Shown: one piece after another, positions 24,757 through 36,240 of the stretch
Position numbering within the stretch: the first letter of the stretch is position 1
Layout of the letters: the number at the start of each line of letters is the position of its first letter
Source: Daucus carota subsp. sativus
Taxonomy: Eukaryota; Streptophyta; Magnoliopsida; Apiales; Apiaceae
Assembly (NCBI RefSeq): GCF_001625215.2
Contig: NC_030387.2
Location: 1,888,501 to 1,952,500, forward strand
DNA length: 64,000 nt
Direction: 5' to 3'
Notes under the pieces: generated by a model
The model's input: the letters and a program-made list of their open reading frames with translations, nothing else
What the model was told of the DNA's origin: nothing
The model's database searches: none
Translations under genes and position numbers: made by a program

Positions 24757-24893
24757 TATTAACATTGCAATTACAATTATTTCCCTATAAAAAGTAAGAG
24801 TAAAGTTTTTTTGTTGATAAAAGTAATAATAAAGTTAGGTAATCTCAAACTATAGTGTAATGTATAATAGGATGCACACTCATAATTTTAAAA

Positions 24894-25151
24894 GGGATAA
24901 ATATCAAAATATTTGTTAGTTTGGTTCAAATATATTAAACCAGTCACTCAATTCAGAACTGACTTAATTTGGTTGTCAATTTAAAATTTTGTAACAACTT
25001 AGTAAAAAGTTAAAATTTGCATCAATTTAGTCACTAGTAGATGGTTTACCTAATAATTTTTTTAAGTTACTAACTAAATTGAGTCAATTTTAAAATGAAT
25101 GATTAATTTGATAAATTTGAACCAGACGAGTGATACTTTGATATTTATCCC
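24894..25151. mobile_element. Foldback Mutator-like MITE, 258 bp
   Basis: The arms starting GGGATAAATATCAAA are inverted copies for about 100 bp. The flanks ATTTTAAAA and ATTTTAGAA look like a 9-bp target duplication with one change. The right arm begins the visible part of the segmental duplication. Confidence 0.7.
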
Positions 25152-28100
25152 ATTTTAGAAATGTTTTCTTATTGAAAAATTAAGTATTTTCAATTTTAAT
25201 ATAAGATAAACAATAAAATAAAATTTTATTTACATAAAACAAAAAATATAAAAAAAATTATTCAACTTTAAAAATTACTTAATTTTAATATATAATACGA
25301 TAATAATAATATCCTATTTAATTTGACGATAAAACCCAAACATATCCTACTTGTACTTTTTATATCGAAATGTACAAAAGATATAATATATTCGGATCCA
25401 CTTGTTACATCTATCAACTGGGCCTTGATCTTTTCTTGCACGGGCTCGAGTCAAATGAAAGATATTTGACCTAAAGGCAAACCCTAGCTCAAGGTTCTTG
25501 CCGCCCCTTCGGATAAATACAAACACACTATACGAGTTTAGAGTGAAGCAAATAAGACAGAATGGAGGAGAGTATTGGAAGCAATTGCGTTGGCTTTGAA
25601 GAAGATGATGGAAAAATAACACTGACAGTGATGGCGCTGAGAGGAAATCCCTTCAGCTTCACCATGAAGCGTGACGAAACATTTCTAGATCTCAAGATTG
25701 CGTACTGTGAGAGTCGAGGACTAGGCCATCATAAAAATGTATGGTTCATTTGTAACGGTAAGATCCTTTGCTGCCGCAATACTCCCAACGACTTCGGAAT
25801 CGAAAATGGCGATGTTATTCATGTTCAGCTGAATTTGGCTGTTAATATTTTCATATTCTTATTTACAACAATTTTCAATCTCATATATTATGCAGCCTGA
25901 AAACTTTTATGTATTCGCTCCAAGTAATCGAGACTCGAGTTAGTTTATCATGCCTATTATGCACTTTTGATTTTGCACTTATGAATATTGTTATTATTTT
26001 TGGATGTTATTGAATGCGAAATTTTGGAAATTATATATTGTTACCATAAGCATAATCTGTTGATCATGAAGTTATATTGAATGTTTGCCTTGTAAATTCA
26101 ATAAACGTAATCCGTTGATCCTAATATTATATGCGATGTCATTTATATTTTGAATCTGTTTATCGATAAGTGTTGACATAACTTCAACAATGATATTAGG
26201 CTACTTGGAATTGGTCATGTCACTTGATTCTTGAAATGCCCAAGATTTTTCATTGGGTCGAGATTAATTAGGTTTGTAATATGCCATGTATTAATCTTGT
26301 TTTTCGCAAAGCTGAGCGAGATTTAGTATGATCCCTTATGAATATCTACTTGTGTTGTCGCCTGTTAATTAGTATTTTTACAAGAGCCCGAATTACAAGT
26401 TACAAGTGGAAACTTGTAAAGAAGATAAAGGAAAGAAGATTATGTTGGCAATATGAACTCGACATATATTACTATGATTTGGACTTTGGAATATAATATG
26501 TGTTTTGCTATGTTTTTTATTTGTTTCCACTTGATTATTTTTCTTTTTGGTAAATGTAGATTGTGCGAATAAGCACACCAGTTACTGAAATTCCACTTGG
26601 TCCTCGTTGCTCACATAATTCTTTTACTCTGTTTATCAAGTATTATAGTTATAATTTTGAACTTGTTCAAAGTATTCCATTTCCATTTCCATTATAGTAC
26701 TACAAGGTTGTGATGATTTAGAGGATGTGAAAAATTAGTACTGCAATGTGCTCCTATTAACTTTTTAAAAATTTAAGAACCTCATCTCCCTACTCTTTTA
26801 TAAAGTGTATCTACGTGCTCCCAACTTATTATTATTGAATATACGGTTTTTTTATGGTGTGTAAATGGGCACATACTAAGGACTAGATTCTATACATATA
26901 GCTCATTTTGATTGGCTACTACTTTTTAATAATGATATACCCCCCTCATATACAACAACCACACCAGTCAAAATGAGTTAAATGCATAGAATTTAGCTCT
27001 TAGCATGTGCTCATGGGCACACAATCGACAAACCATTGAATATAATATTCACTTCCCTCCAGTTTTAATCACATCTCTTTTTGACCTTTCTTTAAACAAT
27101 AATAAAATATGAATAGAGTGCAAGTATAAAGCGTAGGGTCGAAGTTGTCACGATATTCAATGTATTAACTTGTTACGAGCCATATATTATATTATTTTTT
27201 AGAGAATGATTTAGGCGCTCCATTAGAGTTGTCCTAATACTGTTGAATACAGATGTAGATGTTCAGTTGGTGACGATATAAAGTCTAACCTTTGAATTGG
27301 AACTAATCAGTGTTGTGCCCTCTTTTGACTAGTGTGTGTGGGAGGAGGGGGGGGGGGGGGTTGATGGGCTCATTTGGGACCAACACACTATAGAGACATT
27401 GGAGACTTAATTCTTCACCCTTAGATTACACTCTAATCTAGTGGAAATAATTAAACATTAATTTGTTTTTATTTCTTTTGAAATAAAGAGGAAGACACGC
27501 CTATCTATCTTGTACGAGAATCACACTTGGTTATGTGATAGTTATAATTTTGAATTTAACTCATCTTGGAAGAGTGCCCCCTTTCTATTGGATTTTGAAT
27601 GATTGTGGGCAAATATTACTGCAGGATAAGCGCGCTCTATCAATCTTCTAGGTTTCTTCCATCTCATAATTCGGCATTTTTACAAAATAAAGGAAAGTCT
27701 AAAATCATAAGTGAAGGTATAACGTCTTTCTTGTTCTTCATGTAACTGGGTTCAACTATGTTGTCCACTCCTTATAAAGTTGGTTAATAATAGCCCGATC
27801 AATTTTGTAGCATACGACTTGTTGCATGTAAGAGTAACATCATAATTTGAGTTCTTCTCACTTTTCAAAATTAATTTTGTAGACTCGCATCATAATATAA
27901 GTAAATGGCATTCATGAGTGACTAATTGGAAGATATGTGTAGCGGATGATTCAACAAATGTTTTATGTGATTGTTTTTTTTTTTAATTTTACTTGTTACA
28001 TGCTATTATTGTCTGGATTAATATTTAGGTTAATATTTGTTGGATGAGCTGTAATGAGCAAGTTATTTCTGATTTGGTGCAAGACAATGTTTCCATAAGG

Positions 28101-28674
28101 TAGTTTGATTGGAGGACAATTTGTTCCAGTAATATAACATATAAATACAATTTGAATGCTCATATAAGTTACTTAACTATATCTAGATGTGATCGAGTAA
28201 AGAAACAACAAAGAAATCTTGGTTTGAGACAATTTGTTATTTTACTATATTTTAGACCATTATTGCCTAATTTACTACTCTCAAGTACAAAAGTTTTAAA
28301 CTCTCTGTTTTGGAACAACTTTTAATCCTTGTATATACTCTTTAACTACATCTAGAAGTGATCAAGTCAAGAAATACTAGACGAATTCTCAATTTTAGTG
28401 TTCTTTTTGATCATTTTTGTCTAGTTTAGCAACTTAAAAGTACCAATCTTAAAACCCTCCGTTCTTCCTCCAATTTGATTTCTATTACATGTTCCTTATC
28501 TATATATAGATGTGATCATGTCGATAAACCAAAAAAAAAAAATCATAGTTCTAGTCGATTTGTGTTTTTCTAGTATGTTTTTTTAGCTTTAACGCCTCAA
28601 ATTGTCACTTACAAGTACAAATTTTTAAAACTTCTGCTTTTAAACTAATCAAAATGCATGTACGGGTTCCTTAT
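25051..28674 (+). repeat. Segmental direct duplication, copy 2
   Basis: See copy 1 at 1-3625. Here the sequence continues past 28674 into DNA that is itself duplicated, with divergence, at 33705-35250. Confidence 0.95.
25562..25900 (+). CDS. SUMO-like protein with hydrophobic tail, duplicate of 512-850
   Basis: The encoded 112-aa protein is identical to that at 512-850. It has a SUMO-like core (KITLTV, FTMKRDETFLDLKIAYCE, TPNDFGIENGDVI) and then a frameshift-derived tail with a run of Ile/Phe/Leu residues in place of the Arg-Gly-Cys end. The promoter is copied as well. Complete identity of both the gene and the flanks means the pair says nothing yet about selection on the new tail. A membrane-anchored role is possible but unproven. 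Confidence 0.75.
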   Translation: MEESIGSNCVGFEEDDGKITLTVMALRGNPFSFTMKRDETFLDLKIAYCESRGLGHHKNVWFICNGKILCCRNTPNDFGIENGDVIHVQLNLAVNIFIFLFTTIFNLIYYAA

Positions 28675-29700
28675 CTATATTTAGATGTGCTCACATTAAA
28701 AACAAAAAAACCTAGTTTTAGACAATTTGTTATTTTTTAGTGTTTTTTTTAGCATTTTTGCCTAATTTTTTTACTTACAAGTACAAATATTTAAAATTTA
28801 TTTATGTGCACAGATTTGAATAATTGTACATGCTCCTTACCTGTATCTAGAGCTAAACAAGCCAAAAAAATTATAATAATAAATAGTTCTCGGCTATTTG
28901 ATCATTTTTAGTGTGTTTTTCGAGCATTTTGCCTAAATTAGCCACTATGAGCATCTTCAACGCAAGTCACCTATTAGGTTTAAATCTACGTGGCAACTGA
29001 TTTATCTAATATGTGAAAAAAAACACCACTCCAACGCAGAGACCTGTTAGCAATACATATGTTGATTGAGTGTCTGTCAGCAATACATATGTTGATTGAG
29101 TGTCTGTCATCTATATCGTATCCACGTCATTTTCTTTTAGAATATAACTTAAAGAAAATTTAACTCTGCTCCAACCTAGGTGTCTGTATTATATTATATA
29201 TGTATTATACTATAATTCTATTTTATATATTTGTATAACTTTTTAATTTTATGTATTGTCAAGTGTAAAAATATTTATAATAAATAAATAATATAATAAA
29301 ACTAATATAATAACTTATATAGTTATTTAACGTCAATTGTGTATTTATAACCAAGAAAATTAGTAAATGTTTTACATAATATAATTAATTTTTGTTAATT
29401 AGTTTTTTCAAGTTTTATTATTAGAATAGTATCGGTATATGTGTTTTTATTAATTAGGATTTAATAAATCTTCTAAGTAGTGGAGGCTCACCAGTAAGGC
29501 GGCCTAGCAGAATGATGAGCACAAAGAACTCGGTCCAAAATAATTAAGCGTCCGATGTATATTTGGTCCAATTTTGATCTTGGGCTGGAGAGCAGATAAT
29601 CTTCATAAATTAAGATGGATGGGCCAACTTTGGTGATCCATATCTAAATGTGGGCTTGTGGGCCTGCCGAGGCTCATGTCGATTTTGGGCATAACAATCG
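28150..29700 (+). repeat. Diverged direct duplication, copy A (pairs with 33705-35250)
   Basis: Long runs match 33705-35250 with scattered substitutions and small indels, including AAGTTACTTAACTATATCTA, AAGAAATACTAGACGAATTC and the GGAGGCTCAC...GGCCTAGCAGAATGATGAGC segment. No gene was found inside. Confidence 0.85.
29049..29108 (+). repeat. Tandem repeat, 2 x 30 bp
   Basis: AGCAATACATATGTTGATTG plus AGTGTCTGTC is present twice in a row here, but only once in the diverged copy near 34580, so the expansion is recent. Confidence 0.85.
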
Positions 29701-31170
29701 CAATGTGAGCTGGATTAGTTTTATTTCCGTGATAAATTTAATAAGCTTATCTAACATTTGATTAGAAAACAAATTTATGTGTTAATATGATCGTTAAAAT
29801 TGGGTTAAATTTTAACAAAGCTAAACATCTCTTTTAAAAGATTTCAGATACAAGTACAAAACTAGTGATCATTGGAGAGACTATGGAACGAGATCAAGGA
29901 TATTGGTTATGTGAAGCTCGGGAGCGCTCTAGCCTTGCAATATGGGACATACGAATGTTGTCACCTTAATTGTAAATTTGTAATATGCTCACACTAACAA
30001 ATATTTTCAAATTATAAAATAAAATTCAATCAAAATCTTCGACATATCTAAAATTTAGTGTAGTTGTTAATGTGCCAGAAAGACTCATGGTATTATGTAT
30101 TCGGGTAGTTCTCCTAATTTCATAGAACGTGTTTTGATCGCATCACATATGCAAAATTTATGTTTCAATCAAAGTATTTTTTGCAACGATTCAATTCATT
30201 ATTAAAAGTACTAAAAATTTTGTAAGGTTTTTTCAATTTTCTTAATTAAAGTTTTTGATTTTAGTATTCTCTCTGTTTCAAATATATGACGTGTGACCTA
30301 TATACACACATTTTTTACACGTTTTTTAAGATGTAGAAAAATCACATCTAAATGTAATTATTTTTTTTTATTAAAATTTATATCAAATGAAAATATAGAA
30401 TGTAAGCTTTAGTTTGATATAAGTTTTGAATGTTTTTCATAACAAAATTTTTGTATCTGTACACCTTAATATATCTGTCAAAAAATCAAACAATATTTAA
30501 ACTAGGACATACGGAGGATTAAAATTGTGATTACCGTTCTTAATTTTCTAATCAGTATTTTCAACCAAATAGTTAAAATTATTGTTTTTAATTTTTTTGA
30601 ATAAAAGTACATGATTGATAATTTTATTTTTAAAAATAAAATTTAAAAAATAATATTAGTTATTGAAGTCAAAAATCTTAACAATGCTTGCAAAAAAGTC
30701 AACGTCAATTATTTGAAATCGAGTAATAACTTTCTAAATTTAGTAATAAGTTTATGCTCTTTCTGTCAAAACTGACGTTATTTATTCTGGATGGTAAACT
30801 TGTGTCCCAGAGGCACATGATAAGTCATAATTAATATAATTAAATATTCTTTAATTTACATGATTATCGGTGTGGGTATATAAAACTATTCAAAAACTCA
30901 TTAAATACCTATAATAAAAAAAATATTGTTCTATTTCAAAAAAGTTAAAGAACGTAGAATAAATTATTTTGTTAACTTTTACATGATCATTTTTAATTGA
31001 TTTCATTATTTCACATAATGAGATGACAATTGATGTGATGGGCTTTAATTGGTATTGTTGCCCATTCCAATTAAAATTTACCGCATATCATTATGTAGAT
31101 AATTTTGTACATAATTATATGATCCAAGCCTTTTTCAATAAAAAATAGTTATTGCACATAATAAAAATTA
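29700..31170. other. Intergenic AT-rich DNA
   Basis: No gene was recognised. A degenerate MITE lies at about 30265-30520 (ends TCTCTCTGTTTCAAATATAT and GGACATACGGAGGA). The rest shows no structure I can support. Confidence 0.4.
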
Positions 31171-31400
31171 CTACATCCGTCCCTTTTTACTTGTCACTTT
31201 AACTTTTTGCACATAACTTAAGGTGAGTAAAAAACATAATTCCGCTTATTATTTTTAAAATATTCGTTTTATGAATAAAAATATAAATTATAAACTTTAA
31301 TTCAGAAAAAGAAAATTTTAATAATAACGAGTAGAAGTATGTTCTTCACCTTAAGTCGCTTGCAAAAAGTCAAAATGACGAGTAAAAAGGGACGGAGTAG
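31171..31400. mobile_element. Stowaway-type MITE, 230 bp
   Basis: The ends CTACATCCGTCCCTTTTTAC and the complement of GTAAAAAGGGACGGAGTAG form inverted repeats with TA on both sides. It lies about 190 bp upstream of the TATA box of the next SUMO-like gene. Confidence 0.8.
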
Positions 31401-31594
31401 TATTTATTTAGGGATGGACCGGAGTCATTTTTGGCACGTCAAAAGTCCAATTAAAGCTTTCGGATCGGCGTTGTTAGAGAGTCTAAAGATATCAATGTAA
31501 ATGTTGAGAGATGCATTCATAAGATATCGAAAAGACACGACCCATCATATTCACAGAACTGTATACAGGAGAGTGAAGAAGTCATGGGAGAGTG

Positions 31595-31602
31595 TATAAA
31601 TA
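31595..31602 (+). promoter_or_regulatory. TATA box of SUMO-like gene 31654
   Basis: TATAAATA, 52 bp before the ATG. The surrounding GAGAGTGTATAAATAC context is shared with the paralogue at 35551. Confidence 0.6.
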
Positions 31603-31653
31603 CACACACAATGGACAACACCTCTACACCGAAGCGATCAGAGAGAAGAAGCC

Positions 31654-31941
31654 ATGGAAGAGAGTAGTGGAAGCAATTCAATTGGCTTTGAAGAAGCTGA
31701 TGAGAAGATAACTCTGACAGTGATGGGGATGGATGGATATTCTTTGAGCTTCACTATGAAGCGTGACCAAACATTTCTAGAGCTCAAGACTGCCTACTGC
31801 GAGATCCGAAAACTCGGTGATCACAAGGGAACAGCTTTCCTTTGTAATGGTAGGAGGCTTTGCTGCACCAATACTCCCAACGACTTTCGGCTCCAGAATG
31901 GCGATGTTATTTATGCTATGCTTCACCAGAGAGGCTGCTAA
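31654..31941 (+). CDS. SUMO-like protein ending in Arg-Gly-Cys
   Basis: This is an intronless 95-aa ORF. The core is intact: KITLTVMGMDG, LSFTMKRDQTFLELKTAYCE, FLCNGRRLCCTNTPNDF, NGDVIYAMLHQRGC. As in 12114c, the Gly-Gly and tail of SUMO precursors are replaced by Gly-Cys-stop. It differs from the 12114c and 35551 proteins at about a dozen positions, yet keeps the same length and end. The start has the family MEESSGSNS N-terminus and a TATA box at the usual distance. Its 3' flank is interrupted 38 bp after the stop by a 1.15-kb foldback element, beyond which a second copy of the gene's last codons is found. Confidence 0.8.
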   Translation: MEESSGSNSIGFEEADEKITLTVMGMDGYSLSFTMKRDQTFLELKTAYCEIRKLGDHKGTAFLCNGRRLCCTNTPNDFRLQNGDVIYAMLHQRGC

Positions 31942-31979
31942 ATTGTTTCAACCACTTAATTACTACATATATATTTAAG

Positions 31980-33128
31980 GGGTTAATTATCAAACTCATC
32001 ACTGAAGTGGACAAATGGTATCAACTTCATCACTGATCTCCACGGGGTCTCAAGTTGCTTACTAAACTCGCTTAATGGTATCAAACTCATCACTGCCGTT
32101 AAAAAAAGTAACGGAGGTTAGACAGAGTGCCAGATTGGCGGTTGACGTGGCACATTAATAAAAAAGACTGAAGAAAAACAAATGAAGAAAATAAAAAAAA
32201 ATAGAAAATAGAAATGCCACATAATTTGAAGTTTATATGGAAATAAAGTATGCAAACTTTTTGTTAAATTAATTTTAGGATATAGTTATCTAAATAAATG
32301 TATGGAACTAAATTTTAATATATAATTAACTAAACAATTAAGATTAACTTTTATGTTTTTTTATTAGATTATAATTATTTTTGAATAATATTGAAATGTT
32401 TTCTCTTTTAATAAATTTTATTTATGTGAATATTATTGTTGGCAAAAAAAATATTTTTAAACATTATGTGTTGTTTTTGAAGATTTGGACAATGTGTGCT
32501 GTTTCATATGTTAAATATATATATATTTATTTCCATGTTTTTGTTTGGTATAAGAAACTCCAAAAGAAATAGAAGTGTTAAAAATCGAAATGAATTTCTT
32601 TATGTTCTATCTCTAGATTTTTCTCAAAATTTTAAAATGTTGGTGATATAAAAAAATTTAAAAAATATTTTTTACCAACAATAATATTCACATAAATAAA
32701 ATTTATTAAAAGAGAAAACAATTCAATATTATTCAAAAATAATTATAATCTAATGAAAAACATAAAAGTTAATCTTAATTGTTTAGTTAATTATATATTA
32801 AAATTTAGTTTCATACATTTATTTAGATAATTATATCCTAAAATTAATTTAATAAAAAGTTTGCATACTTTATTTCCATATAAACTTCAAATTATGTGGT
32901 ATTTCTATTTTCTATTTTTTTTTATTTGTTTTTCTTCAGTCTTTTTTTATTAATGTGCCACGTCAACCGTCAATCTGTCACTCCGTCTAACCTCCGTTAC
33001 TTTTTTTAACGGCAGTGATGAGTTTGATACCATTAAGTGAGTTTAGTGAGCAACTTGAGACCCCGTGGAGATCAGTGATGAAGTTGATACCATTTGTCCA
33101 CTTCAGTGATGAGTTTGATAATTAACCC
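31980..33128. mobile_element. Long-arm foldback (Mutator-like) element, 1.15 kb
   Basis: The outer ends are GGGTTAATTATCAAACTCAT and its complement. The arms are nearly perfect inverted copies for about 460 bp (including GTGGACAAATGGTATCAACT and AACGGAGGTTAGACAGAGTG), with a short unpaired centre. The target duplication TATATTTAAG is present at 31970-31979 and 33129-33138 (9-10 bp, as for Mutator-like elements). No transposase was found. Confidence 0.9.
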
Positions 33129-33156
33129 TATATTTAAGCAGCAAGCTTATGTATTT

Positions 33157-33229
33157 ATGCTATGCTTCACCAGAGAGGCTGCTAAATTGTTTCAACCCCT
33201 TAATTACTACATATATATTTAAGCAGCAA
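33157..33229 (+). pseudogene. Duplicated last codons and 3' flank of SUMO-like gene 31654
   Basis: TATGCTATGCTTCACCAGAG plus AGGCTGCTAAATTG repeats the end of the 31654 gene (LHQRGC-stop) and 40 bases of its 3' flank. It is a partial tandem copy separated from the original by the foldback element. Confidence 0.8.
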
Positions 33230-33289
33230 GCTTATGTATTTACGCTAAGTAGCTATTTGGTTCAGTAAAAAGCACATGTGCAGTACAAA

Positions 33290-33682
33290 TTGAACAGATC
33301 GTCATCGAGAATCGATTACGCAAGCTCTGATATCATGTTAATCGCAGCTTATTACTTGTAAATCTGTAACTACCGTACTCGAATTCGTGCTGCAACTATG
33401 TAATATCCATTACTAGAAATCAAAGATAAACTGTACAAGCTCTTTCTTCTACCACACCAGTAAGCTAGAACAACTATGAATACTAGAGTGTTTGTGTTTG
33501 CTGAATACAAGAACAGATTGCTAGACAAGTGAAAATTACAACTACTACTTGCTTCACTACTAAGCAAGTATATATAGACAGATGGTGGAAAGAATGGAGT
33601 GTTGAGTAAGCTAGTCAGTTATTCAGTTACAAGCTGATGTGTCACATTGCCAGCTGTCTGCTTAGCTGGTACTGTGACCACA
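33290..33682 (-). mobile_element. Truncated Copia-type LTR with primer binding site
   Basis: On the minus strand an LTR of about 347 bp (33682-33336) begins TGTGGTCACAG, contains a CTATATATACTTGC TATA region and ends TTAACA. It is followed directly by TGATATCAGAGCTTG, close to the initiator-Met tRNA primer site TGGTATCAGAGC of Copia elements. The internal part stops after about 45 bp, so the element is truncated. Confidence 0.65.
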
Positions 33683-33704
33683 ATTTCTTGAATTCCAATA
33701 TATA

Positions 33705-35250
33705 AGTTGCTTAACTATATCTAGATGTGATCAAGTAAAGAAACAACAAAGAAACCATTTGAGGCAATTTGTTATTTTACGATATTTTTAGACCATTATT
33801 GCCTAATTTACTACTCTCAAGTACAAAAGTTTTAAATTCTCTGTTTTGGAACAACTTTTAATCCTTGTATATACTCTTTAACTACATCTAGAAGTGATCA
33901 AGTCAAGAAATACTAGACGAATTCTCAATTTTAGGGTTCTTTTTGATCATTCTTGTCTAGTTTAGCAACTTAAAAGTGCCAATCTCAAAACCCTCCGTTC
34001 TTCCTCCAATTTGATTTCTATTACATGTTCCTTATCTATATATAGATGTGATCATGTCGACAAAAAAAAAATCATAGTTCTAGTCGATTTGTGTTTTTCT
34101 AATATGGTTTTTTAGCTTTAACGCCTAAAATTGTCACTTACAAGTACAAATTTTTAAAATTTCTGCTTCTAAACTAATCAAAATGCATGTATGGGTTCCT
34201 TATCTATATTTAGATGTGCTCACATTAAAAAACAAAAAAACCTAGTTCTAGCCAATTTGTTATTTTTTAGTGTTTTTTTTAGCATTTTTGCCTAATTTTT
34301 CTACTTACAAGTACAAATATTTAAAATTTATGTATGTGCACAGATTTGAATAATTGTACATGCTCCTTAATTGTATCTAGAGCTAAACAAGCCAAAAAAA
34401 ATTATAATAATAAATAGTTATCGGCTATTTGATCCTTTTTAGTTTGTTTTTCGAGCATTTTGCCTAAATTAGCCACTAAGAGCATCTCCAACGCAGGTCA
34501 CCTGTTAGGTTCAAATCTACGTGGCAACTGATTTATCTAATATGTAAAAAAAACACCACTCCAACGTAGAGACCTGTTAGCAATACATATGTTGATTGAG
34601 TGTATGTCATCTATATCATATCCACGTCATTTTCTTTTAAAATATAACTTTAAAAAAATTTAACTCTGCTCCAACTTAGGTGTCTGTATTATATTATATA
34701 TGTATTATACTATAATTCTATTTTATATATTTGTATAACTTTTTAATTTTGTAATTTAATTTTATGTATTGTCAAGTGTAAAAATATTTATAATAAATAA
34801 ATAATACAATAAAACTAATATAATAACTTATATAGTTATTTAACGTCAATTAATGTGTATTTATAACAAAAAAAATTAGTAAATGTTTTACATAATATAA
34901 TTAATTTTTGTTAATTAGTTTTTTCAAGTTTTTATTATTAGAATAGTATCGGTATATATGTTTTTATTAATTAGGATTTAATAAATCTTCTAAGTAGTGG
35001 AGGCTCACTAGTAAGTCGGCCTAGCAGAATGATGAGCACAAAGGACTCGGTTCAAAATAACTAATAAGTCGGCCTAGCAGAATGATGAGCACAAAGGACT
35101 CGGTTCAAAATAACTAAGCGTCCAATGTATATTTGGTCTAGTTCTGATCTTGGGCTGGAGAGATAATCTTCATAAATTAGGATGGATGGTGCAACTTTGG
35201 TGATCCATATCTGTGGGCATGTGGGCCTGCCGAAGCTCATGGTGGTTTTC
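33705..35250 (+). repeat. Diverged direct duplication, copy B
   Basis: It pairs with 28150-29700. It leads directly into the promoter of the SUMO-like gene at 35551, so the duplicated unit included the gene's upstream DNA. No gene was found inside. Confidence 0.85.
35012..35117 (+). repeat. Tandem repeat, 2 x 53 bp
   Basis: TAAGTCGGCCTAGCAGAATG through AAATAACTAA occurs twice in a row; the related copy at about 29490 has one unit. Confidence 0.85.
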
Positions 35251-35488
35251 GTATTTGTGTTGGCTACGGTCTAATTATTCTCGTACATCTACACCAACAA
35301 AATTCAACCTAAATAAAAACGAGTAGTGCTAATTAAAGCTTTGGGAACGGAGTTGTTAAGAGAGTCTAAAGATATCAATGTGCATGTTGTGAGATACGAT
35401 GCATTCATAAGATATCAAACAGACACGACCCTTGTCCCTTCATATTCAAAGAACTGTATACAGGAGAGTGAAGTAGTCATTGAGAGTG

Positions 35489-35496
35489 TATAAATA
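35489..35496 (+). promoter_or_regulatory. TATA box of SUMO-like gene 35551
   Basis: TATAAATA, 55 bp before the ATG, in the same context as at 31595. Confidence 0.6.
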
Positions 35497-35550
35497 CCGA
35501 CACAAAATTGACAATGCGTCTAAACTGAAGCGAATCAGAGAGAAGCAGCC

Positions 35551-35838
35551 ATGGAAGAGAGTAGTGGAAGCAGTTCAATTTCCTTTGAAGAAGCTGATGA
35601 CAAGATTACTCTGACGGTGATGGGGATGGATGGATATTCATTGAGATTCACAATGAAGCGTGACCAAACATTTCTAGAGCTCAAGACTGCCTACTGCGAG
35701 ATCCGAAGACTCGGTGATCACAAGGGAACGGCTTTCATTTGTAAAGGCAGGAGGCTCTGCTGCACCAATACTCCCAACGACTTCCAACTCCAGAATGGCG
35801 ATGTTATTGACGCTGTGCTTCACCAAAGAGGCTGCTAA
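35551..35838 (+). CDS. SUMO-like protein ending in Arg-Gly-Cys
   Basis: This is an intronless 95-aa ORF very similar to the 31654 and 12114c products: KITLTVMGMDGYSLRFTMKR, LELKTAYCEIRRLGDH, CCTNTPNDFQLQNGDVIDAV, LHQRGC. It has the ubiquitin-like core of SUMO but no diglycine and no precursor tail; Cys is the last residue. The half-MITE after its stop and the flanking sequence pair it most closely with 12114c. It sits upstream of the SNF2 pseudogene, in the same orientation. Confidence 0.8.
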   Translation: MEESSGSSSISFEEADDKITLTVMGMDGYSLRFTMKRDQTFLELKTAYCEIRRLGDHKGTAFICKGRRLCCTNTPNDFQLQNGDVIDAVLHQRGC

Positions 35839-35841
35839 TTA

Positions 35842-35900
35842 AAATGCGTGTCGAGTCTCCCGTCTCCTGTGTAAAGAAATGAACGAGACGGAAAGTATTA
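35842..35900 (+). mobile_element. Half-MITE in the 3' flank of SUMO-like gene 35551
   Basis: AATGCGTGTCGAGTCTCCCG and GAACGAGACGGAAAG match, in reverse complement, 12055-12112 after the paralogue 12114c. Confidence 0.65.
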
Positions 35901-36240
35901 TGTATTCACTGGAGTTAGTTTGTTATGCATATTTTGAACTTATGAATATATTTATTATCTAATTTGGATGTTATTGAATGCGTTATCATAGGCAAAAATG
36001 GTCGATCCTGAAGTTATATCGAATCTGTTATTTATGCGTTGCTTCACCAATGAGGCTGCTAAATTGTTGCAATCCCTTAATTACTACAGATTTCCACTAG
36101 TATATTAGACAGCAACTTTATGTATTCATGCCAATTAAGCTATTTGGTTCAAGAAATTCCATGTCTTTTCAATGAATTCTCCATCTTTTTTATCAATATC
36201 TATCAATTGCTCTGATTATTATATAGCATGGTTGATTTGT

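Noticed and set aside
29049..29108. CRISPR-like direct repeats
   Set aside because: There are only two adjacent units without spacers, in a plant nuclear context; simple tandem duplication explains them.
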